Source of the DNA: Microvelia longipes
Lineage: Eukaryota; Arthropoda; Insecta; Hemiptera; Veliidae
Reading direction: 5' to 3'
Assembly: GCA_018340805.1 (NCBI GenBank)
Contig: JACMZG010001911.1
Location: 38,212,798 to 38,276,797, forward strand
Length of the DNA: 64,000 nt
Shown one piece after another: positions 56,378-64,000 of the stretch. A model generated the notes under the pieces. It did no database searches. It was not told the origin of the DNA and saw only the letters and a list, made by a program, of their open reading frames with translations. The position numbers and the translations under genes are program-made. Within the stretch, counting starts at the first letter, position 1, and each line of letters opens with the position of its first letter.

Positions 56378-57112
56378 GTAAATAAAGTTTTATTCTTTGT
56401 CATTTATAAATATTTCTTTATTATTTATTGGGGTAATTTAGTTAGAAAAAGTTTTGCTTCCCTCCTTCCTAAAAGGAGGGGGAAACATTGTATTAGAAAA
56501 AAATGTAACACCCATTTTTTTCATCCAATGTTGATGTTTCAGTGCCTCCGATGAATAATAAAAAAATAAAAGTCAGTGATCCAAAAAATAAAAAAAGCTG
56601 TCTGTCTGTACATATGAGTGAATAGATGTAACATCTCATGAGATGTGCACATCTCAAGAGGTGTGTATATTTATGAGCTGAAACAAGTTACAGCTCAAAC
56701 AGCTGATCCTATTTCAATGAAACTTCACCCAAAAATCAAGTAGTATGAGAGGAAGAACTGATTATATTTTGGGGTTAATCCTACTGGGCGTATCAGAATG
56801 ATGTCACTACAAACTTACGAAAATTGTCATAAAAATTACGGAAAAAATTGTTTTTGAGTGAGGAAAAGTACTTCTGATAATGTTTTAAAGTTTTTTGAAT
56901 AAAAGAAAACTCAACTATAGCCATGGCTGTAGCTTTTTTAATTTTAAAACTTTGACAGTCTATAACTTTTAATGATCCTACTATCTTTCGACTTATAAAA
57001 TATTTTCAGGTAGCATGACACATTTTTTTTAACAAATCCTTAATTTACAAGCATACAAATAAAAAATTACAAACCTGTATTTTTAACATATTTACACACA
57101 AGTATCCTATAA

Positions 57113-58020
57113 TACGACACACGGCTGAAATCAATTGACAGCCCGCCAAAATCTCAATGCTTTCAACCCTCTTTTTGTAATAAAAAAATCCCTTCTTTTA
57201 TGTAACAAAAAAAATCCCTACTCTGGCAACACTGAAAGTCAGGTTATGTTTTGAATTTTATTATTTGTTTTTATTTGATATCGTATTTTTTATTTTAAGA
57301 AATTAGTTATTTACTTTTTAAGAAGAAATATTGTTGTATCTTATAAATTTCCAACTAAGTGTTGCTTTAAATTTGTCCGGGAAGTATGAATTAAGTGGAG
57401 TTAAAGTTGTTAATTACGTAATGCAATGGATCATAATAGTTCTTCGATAAAAGTTTGACGATTTAAATAAATTGTCAGCTATAATTACTTTTTTCCAAAA
57501 CAAACTGCTTTTTTTGTCAAATTTGTATAATTGAATGCGTATTGTTTCATATTATAAAAATAATATGACACAATATGCATTCAAGACTTAAAAAAGTCAA
57601 GACTGTCATCTATTGAAAGACATGGCATTTAAAAAAAAACTGTCTTTTGGTTGACAGAGCACAGAACCTGCGCTGTACTCAAATAGCAAGAAATGCTTGA
57701 AGAATACGTCAATGTCCAAGCGTCAAATATAGGCACTTAGATCATATTACAACTCCGCAAGAATTGGATTAATTGAATAGATTGGAATGAAACGAAACGA
57801 AATCAAACGCAGATCAATGAGCACAATAAAAGCGACGCGAGGTTACAAATATTTACAACCAGTGTTACCTTTTTATGATTTTATTTACGAAAAAGGTATT
57901 TTCTTATACCGAGGTTGGCATGAGGTGGAGGGGGAAAGAGCGGGGTCAGTCTGAACCAATAGAATTCTTTCCCTCAGAGATTTTTGGCGCGCTGTCAATT
58001 GATTTTAGCCGTGTGTCGTA
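57113..58020. mobile_element. 0.9-kb non-autonomous element, TACGACACACGGCT family
   Basis: TACGACACACGGCTGAAATC, then AATTGACAGC, on the left is inverted on the right as GCTGTCAATTGATTTTAGCC GTGTGTCGTA (about 30 bp, one mismatch). Flanks carry TATA on both sides (CCTATAA / CTATAGT). The interior is unique and non-coding. It is the longest family member here; 2030-2203 is a deletion form. Confidence 0.75.
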
Positions 58021-58184
58021 CTATAGTAACTCTCAGTACAAAGCCTGAGCATGGGGGAGTTGAGACTTAAAGATTGAAAAAAATTAGACTTTAAAAGTAG
58101 GAAATAGAAAAAAGTTCTGGAGCAATAGTCTGGTTGCCGGGCGAATTCTGTATGTTTCCATGCTTGAGAATCCATTTTTGCTTA

Positions 58185-58937
58185 AGACCAAAAAAATCGG
58201 GTGCAGGGAACCTTAAAACTTTTCCTCATCAAATCGGATTCGCTACTCTCATACTCCCTTCTTCAGACTTGCTTTGCTTGTCCTTAGATTATACAATTCA
58301 CCAAATTTATACTGCAAAAAGTCTTCGGGCTTGCTTCACTCGTCCACAGAAAATAAATGCATCTGTTTCATTATCATTGGTCACCCATCCAGGCACTGAC
58401 CACGCTCGATGATGCTTAACTTTTATGATCCAACAAAAATCATGGATATACTTGTTCTATTAAAATGAAACTTAGTGTACTTATTTATTACGTAAAGGTA
58501 TATACTTTACCAAATTTCAACTCAATTGGATTATTTCTTGATTTTGTACTATTTTTTCAAAAAACGAACACAAGTCATATGATAAAAATTAAACTAATGC
58601 TGATAATAAAATGAAACTTGGCACCTACATTGCTCTTTTATATAACTCATGGGTGCCAAATCCCTAATTGATCAAAATATTTTTCCACAAATTATGATTT
58701 TTTTTAAATTTTTGCTTGTGATTATTGTAGGTTAATGTCATCATAAAAAATACTTATTGGATAGCACAGTTGTACATAAAGATTGATTTTTGTACCAAGT
58801 TCAAACTCTCTAGTAGTTTTCCAATATGTTGGGAGCTACGATGATAACAGTCACACATACACGTTGATAACAACTTTGTGAAAAACATTTCAAGTGACTA
58901 CTGTATTATCTACTGTATTAGTGAGGAAAAGTAAAAA
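58185..58937 (-). repeat. 5S-cored composite repeat, full length
   Basis: Antisense copy of about 750 bp. Left border AAATCGGGTGCAGGGAACC; tail with CTTCAGACTTGCTTTGCTTG; 5S core at about 58380-58430 (complement of AAGTTAAGCATCATCGAGCG and GGTCAGTGCCTGGATGGGTG ACC); body to GTGAGGAAAAGTAAAAATG. Confidence 0.8.
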
Positions 58938-59491
58938 TGACATTTAGCCATTTATTTTATTTGAAGTTTATTTATTATGTATTAATTAATAAATATTTTA
59001 GTAGCTACTATTGAACTAATCTAACAAAATAATAGCTAATATAAAACATGACAAATACAAGTAATATGAATTTAAGAACAAATGTTTTCTCAAAAGACAC
59101 TTTCAATATGATAAAATTTTATAAAAGTAAGAAAATGGTTTTTGCTTTACAATTTTAATTAACTTTATAATTCATCACCACATCTCTACAAATGTATACA
59201 TCTTAAGTCTATTAAAACCTGCATTAAACATACTAATGAATGCCGAGCTCAATTCTATCTCTGAATTTTTCAAATTTTTTTCAAAGTGTTATTAATAAAT
59301 TATTTTAATTTTATAGTTATGACTTTTGTCCTTGTAAATGGTTTCTACAAATTAAGAATTTTTGAATTACTATAATAATTGAGATAAGATAATTATAAAG
59401 ATAATTAAATTAAGATAAAAGTATAAAGAGTTTGGTTGTGACCTCATCAATGTAGATGAAGAATCCATCCTTACTGTTGGAGGCATCATCA

Positions 59492-59640
59492 GTAGGGTGG
59501 GCTGTAAAACAAATATGTTTGAAATCTTCAAGTCAAATATGGTAAAAAGTTCTCTCTGAGGATAAACTATAGCACACAAAATTTGGGCCCAATCAATTTA
59601 GCTTTTTCCCTGGGGCCCGAAAGTTTGAAAATTTTGACAT
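59492..59640 (+). repeat. Half copy of the TAGGGTGG MITE
   Basis: TAGGGTGGGCTGTAAAAC, TTTGAAATCTTCAAG, AAATTTGGGCCCAATCAAT and GGGGCCCGAAAGTTTG follow the left arm of 49758-50355 in order. The right arm is missing. Confidence 0.6.
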
Positions 59641-60089
59641 TTTTTTTCTCTTTTTTTATGAATTTGAAGCTTTTGAAGTGTGTTATTAGGCTATTTATTA
59701 CATGTTATTTTTCATAAACAACATTAATGTGCAAGTAAAAATAAATCCATTTGCTTAATACCACGATTTTTAAAATTAATGATGGTCTTATAAAATTTCA
59801 TTGGTTTTAGTGAATTTTCTTCATCATAGAGATTATTTTAATTTTTGTAAGTATGACTGCTTTGAATTTATGAGTGGAAACTTGTTCCATTCTTTGATTT
59901 AAGTACATGTTTAGGTGGTAACTTTAGTTAAATAGGTAAATTAATGTAACCAGAAATCAAGCTTGCAACAAGATTGTTTATATTGCTTCAAATTAAAAAT
60001 CTAATTAAATTAACAAAACAGCTCTTTATTTATAAAAATAAATCATATTATTATAATTTGAGCTATATCATTTTATTTATTATAATGAC

Positions 60090-60850
60090 AGACGAAGCTT
60101 CAGTTACTAATTACACTCCCCTCTCAACCTGTGCATGCAGGGAAAATCTAAAAAAGGAAACAAGTTCCATAAAACTATTGTTAAGGAAGAGTATATCGTT
60201 TGGGCAAAGGAGCCAGGTTCTGATTATATTGATTATGTTAGCTCTACTTCAAGAACTGCTTCATGCATTCAAAATACTATTATGAAAGTCATTACAATAA
60301 AAATATAATAACTAGAGGAGTTCATCGTAATCAGAGTAATAAAATAAGTCAAAGAAAGGCTCAAAACCTAGCTTCCTAACACCTCACCGGCACTGATGTT
60401 GACCTTTAGTTGGTTGAAAGCCGACTATGCTTTATTTTAAATACATTTTTGACACCAGTGGAGAGACTTTTTTTATTACTCTGATAATAAAAACTGATTT
60501 AAAAGTATTAGACTGCTATGGTACAGGTACAAACCTAAATACTGGAGTAAGAAGAGGTATTATAAGACTCATGGAGGTCAAACTTGGCAGAGCTCTTAAT
60601 GGTCCATATCTCAGTTACATGAAAATGAACTACCAATACAACATCTTATTGAACATCTAGACAGAAATACTAAGGATCCTTGCACCTATTCTGGCCCTTT
60701 AGGAATTTAACTTGAATGTTGTGAAAAGGGTGAAATTGTAGACTTTGAACCAACTGAGAGTAATCTGTCTGAAGAAGTATAGTCTCAAAGGCCTAAGCTT
60801 AAAACAGAAATATCTCAAGGAGATAGCGAAATATGGAAAAGTCTCGAACA
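60090..60850 (+). pseudogene. Relic of transposon-associated protein
   Basis: Interrupted frames: KFHKTIVKEEYIVWAKEPGS (60150-60220), then VLDCYGTGTNLNTGVRRG and GIIRLMEVKLGRAL (60500-60600), then in another frame QLHENELPIQHLIEHLDRNT (60610-60665). The NTG-x-x-GGIIRLxE and LHxNELPxxHLxEHxD pattern is that of an uncharacterised repeat-associated family frequent in insects (recall). A retroelement-type 3' end (60385-60475, CACTGATGTTGACC / GAAAGC / GTGGAGAGAC) splits the two parts. Not a functional gene. Confidence 0.5.
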
Positions 60851-60927
60851 ATAGTTACAATCATTAAGGTCATTGTGGAGTGATAAGTCTGATAGTTTGA
60901 AGGATTTGGATTAAGGAGTTTATTAAA

Positions 60928-61100
60928 AAAAGTTATAATAATAATATTATTATTATTGTAACTTTTTTATAATAATAATATTATTGTAACTTTTTTATTA
61001 TAATAATAATAATTATTATTATTGTAACTTTTTTATAATAATAATATTAATTATTATTGTAACTTTTATATAATATATTATTATTAAAAAAGTTATCATT
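60928..61100. repeat. AT-rich palindromic minisatellite
   Basis: Four to five copies of TTGTAACTTTTTTATAATAA separated by TAATATTATTATT stretches, opened and closed by the inverse AAAAAAGTTATAATAA. The whole block can fold on itself. Confidence 0.7.
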
Positions 61101-62157
61101 CATTATTTATAAAACTCTTGCCTTGTTTTTTTTCATTTGTATGAAATATTTTTATAATAATAGTATAAATATTTGTATTGTATGTTATTTTCATTGTAAA
61201 TAATCTTTAACTCTTGTTTACGAGCACTCTTATTATATTGTCATAAGCATACTATAATAAATCAATACTAGGCCACCTTGTTTACAACTGGTTGCTACTT
61301 ACTGCACATAGCAACAATACTTGTAGCCACTATGTATGTGGCTAAAAGTATTTTTTAAGTTCACATTCAAAAGTAAGTATTTTTTGTTGTTAGTTTTTTT
61401 ATCTAACATAACATAACATTCTTAAGTAAAAAAAAAAAAAACTTAAAATAGTTCTGTTTTTTATGTAGGTAACTAATTTTATGACTATTGTTGTAAAAAT
61501 TAATAAGACTTATAAAAACTCTCCAACTGAGTAGAATTCAGTTTCTTTCATATTCTTTTTGATAAATGATTGGAACAATTTGCGTTGTAGGTTCCTCTTT
61601 TCTATTCAAAGGTAGTTGTGCAAAGTTAGGTTTAATAATGATTTTTGATTTTTAGATTTTGTGTATGACCTTTACCTATTGTTCTTGGGCTTTCTGGAAA
61701 TAAAAGGATTCTTATTCTTAGTATGAGTTTATTTGTCATAGATTCTCTAGTTCTTCAAAATTCTCTACTCTTGACTGTTTTCTAATTAAATCTGCTTTGA
61801 ATTATATTATTATTTTTGAAGTTAATTTATTTCTGTCATATTTTTTAAAAAAAGATACATATTTTTATGTATAAGTATTTAAATTTGATATTCAATAGAT
61901 AAATGATAACGTAATGGAGAAAATATGTTTTAACCCTCAATCTGTAGGTATTTACCCACAAAAAAAAAGAATATTCTGAATAAAATTGTTATTGATTGGT
62001 TAAGGCAAAAAACCATTGACTTATGCTTCAACTGAACCTTTGTTGGGATAATAATATCATTATCCAGCGATTTATAGTAAAATCTAATTATTTATAAATA
62101 TTTTTTTATTTAAAAATGTTTGATTGCGGCTAAATGGCGCTTCCAGTAATGTAAGTG

Positions 62158-62790
62158 TTTTTTACTTTTCCTCATTTATACCATAGGTATATGGGAAAAG
62201 TATTGTTTGCAAGAAATATGAAACAGGGATGTCGTTGGAATTATCTGTTTTAGTTGTTTTTAAGACCTGAGTGTTTTTCACAAAGTTGTGTGTGTCTGTT
62301 ATCATCGTAGCTCTGAGTGTATTTTTGCTAGAGTTAAAACTTTGTACCAAAATCAATCTACCGGAGTAGTTGTGCTATTTGGAAAATACTTTTATTCTGA
62401 CGTCATAAAAAATAACCTGGCACAAATTTTGAAAAATCATGAAACGTGGGAAAATGGTGCGATCAGATTGAGATTTAGCATGCATGTGGCCATGTATAAT
62501 ACAAACTAAATGAATCGGGTTCCTTTTTTTAAAAAATTGGGAAATAATCCAATTGAGTTGAAATTTGGTTCAAGTATACACCTTTACATAATAAATAAGT
62601 ACACTAAGTTTCGTTGTAATACAAAAGTGTATCAACGAAAATTTATAAGGACTAAAGTCTTCATTAATTTAATTGATATTCAAAAGTATATTGATGATTT
62701 TTGTTGGATCACATAAGTTAAGCAGCATTGAGTGTGGTCGGGGTTGTATGGGTGACCGCTGAGAATGAAACGGATGCATTATTCGATACT
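62158..62790 (+). repeat. 5S-cored composite repeat, tail-truncated
   Basis: Sense copy. It starts TTTACTTTTCCTCATTTATA, contains the body (TTATCATCGTAGCTC, AGTTGTGCTATTTGGAAAA, TGACGTCATAAAAAAT), and the 5S-like core at 62703-62765: GTTGGATCACATAAGTTAAG CAGC, then GGTCGGG and TGTATGGGTGACCGC. It ends shortly after the core. Confidence 0.75.
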
Positions 62791-63389
62791 TTACTATCTA
62801 ATTCTCTAAAACGATCTACAACTTGAAAACTACTAAAGCTAAAGAGATGCGGTTTTCACTATTCTCAAGGACATTAAATTCCCTTTAAAATGGTATACTT
62901 TATGTCACAATCATCACAATTAAACTTTAATTTATTTGCATTTAAAATAAAAAATTTTGTTAGTACTAAAAATGTAAAAAATTTTAAATGCCAAAATCTT
63001 CGATATTTGTTCACTCATAGTTGAAACCTAAAAATCTTAAAAACAGCCTCATTCCATACCCTTTAAAATGATATAACATAATCTATGGCTTGTTTTTAAC
63101 TTTAACCGAGATATTCTTAAAAAACTTGATGTAAGTCGCTTAGATTCTAAATTATTCACTATGTAAACAAAGACATTTACATTTAAATTATTTCAATTTG
63201 ATTTACAAAATAAACTTTATTTTATTAGTTATAACTATATTATTAATTATTATATGTTTTTTTAATCATAGAAAATAATCAACCCTCTCCCTCCACTCCC
63301 ATATAGCTTAAAAAACTTAATTTAAGTCTCTTATAATAAAACAAATGCAACAAAAACATTTCTTGAAGAATTTTGTTGAAAGAATACAA

Positions 63390-64000
63390 AGTAATAGGTA
63401 TATTTATACATAATTAAATAATAAATAAATAATTAACTTTTTACTGCTAGGGGAATTAAAAATCATTCTTCATGTAAATCATAAAAGAGATTCAAATCAT
63501 CCTCCTTCAACTCTAATACATAGTCTACATCTTCTTAACACTGATTGTGTAGCTTTTTCAATTTGTGCTGCAGTTATTGCAGCTCTTGACTCATGCACTT
63601 TTAGCATCAGGTCATCTCGATTTTGTGGGGCTGAATGAAAATTATCCCAATCGCTGGATTGGACGAGAGGGACCAATAGCCTGGCCTCCGAGGTCTCCTG
63701 ATCTTACACCTCTAGATTTTTTCTCTGGGGCGCAATGAAAGATGAAGTATACAGGCAAGCCCCACAAAATCGAGATGACCTGATGCTAAAAGTGCATGAG
63801 TCAAAAGCTGCAATAACTGCAGCACAAATTGAAAAAGCTAAACAATCAGTGTTAAGAAGATGTAGACTATGTATTAGAGTTGAAGGAGGAAGGTTTGAAT
63901 CTCTCTTATGATTTACATGAAGAATGATTTTTAATTCCCCTAGCAGTAAAAAGTTAATTATTTATTTATTATTTAATTATGTATAAATATACCTATTACT
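63390..64000. mobile_element. 611-bp palindrome carrying a transposase C-terminus
   Basis: Arms 63390-63631 and 63759-64000 are 242 bp each and reverse complements with only a few mismatches, around a 127-bp spacer; the right arm may continue beyond the window. On the plus strand the spacer and right arm encode a Tc1/mariner-superfamily (DDE_3-like) end: RWIGREGPIAWPPRSPDLTP, then (after a one-base loss in a T run at about 63718-63723) LWGAMKDEVYRQAPQNRDDL and RRCRLCIRVEGGRFESLL with a stop. PDLTPLD contains the final catalytic Asp of such transposases. The left arm is an inverted duplicate of the gene's 3' end. Confidence 0.8.

Larger units (their letters stand above)
56378..64000 (+). other. 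Repeat-filled intron of the CEP152-like gene (to window end)
   Basis: No exon seen. It contains the 0.9-kb TACGACACACGG element (57113-58020), 5S-cored copies (58185-58937 minus, 62158-62790 plus), a MITE half (59492-59640), a transposon-protein relic (60090-60850), an AT-rich palindromic minisatellite (60928-61100) and the terminal palindrome (63390-64000). If the next exon lies on another sequence this could instead be intergenic. Confidence 0.5.

Overview
The window is AT-rich eukaryotic nuclear DNA. It has short exons with GT/AG introns of 0.4-7 kb, long (TA)n microsatellites and a heavy load of dispersed and foldback repeats. The gene content (a BORCS6-like protein, a STRAD-like pseudokinase, a CEP152/Asterless-like centrosomal protein) and the repeat types point to an arthropod, most likely an insect. 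A hemipteran is my guess, but no marker fixes the order. There are no operons, ribosome binding sites or CRISPR arrays.

Layout. (1) 6355-27758, plus strand: a five-exon gene for a 1649-residue Asn/Ser/Lys-rich protein I do not recognise. It is followed in 27759-28603 by a coding-like extension ending in three C2H2 fingers, broken by one stop and three frame changes. (2) 32093-37044, minus: a three-coding-exon gene for a 133-residue membrane-anchored RING-like protein. (3) 39946-44323, plus: a three-exon BORCS6 homologue (BORC complex, lysosome positioning). (4) 51004-52074, minus: an intronless STRAD pseudokinase gene (LKB1-STRAD-MO25 complex). (5) 54603-56377, plus: the first two coding exons of a coiled-coil protein resembling CEP152/Asterless; the rest lies outside the window. 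Neighbours alternate: genes 1/2 and 3/4 are tail to tail, 2/3 and 4/5 are head to head. I see no shared pathway between them.

Most of the remainder is repeats: a composite ~0.75-kb family with a clear 5S rRNA-like core (at least seven copies plus fragments); a 3.3-kb DNA transposon with ~670-bp terminal inverted repeats inserted in a (TA)n tract; several large foldback elements, two sharing the same termini; an ~80-bp minisatellite; MITE families; tRNA-type SINE remnants; a non-LTR endonuclease relic; and a 611-bp palindrome carrying a transposase C-terminus at the right edge.

The most unusual signals are: the 5S-cored composite repeat; a pair of adjacent perfect hairpins with the same GGCT loop inside the transposase relic, readable as a staggered-break repair scar; and the abrupt decay of the zinc-finger tail of gene 1. 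No computation was run. Splice sites, homologies and repeat borders were read by eye.
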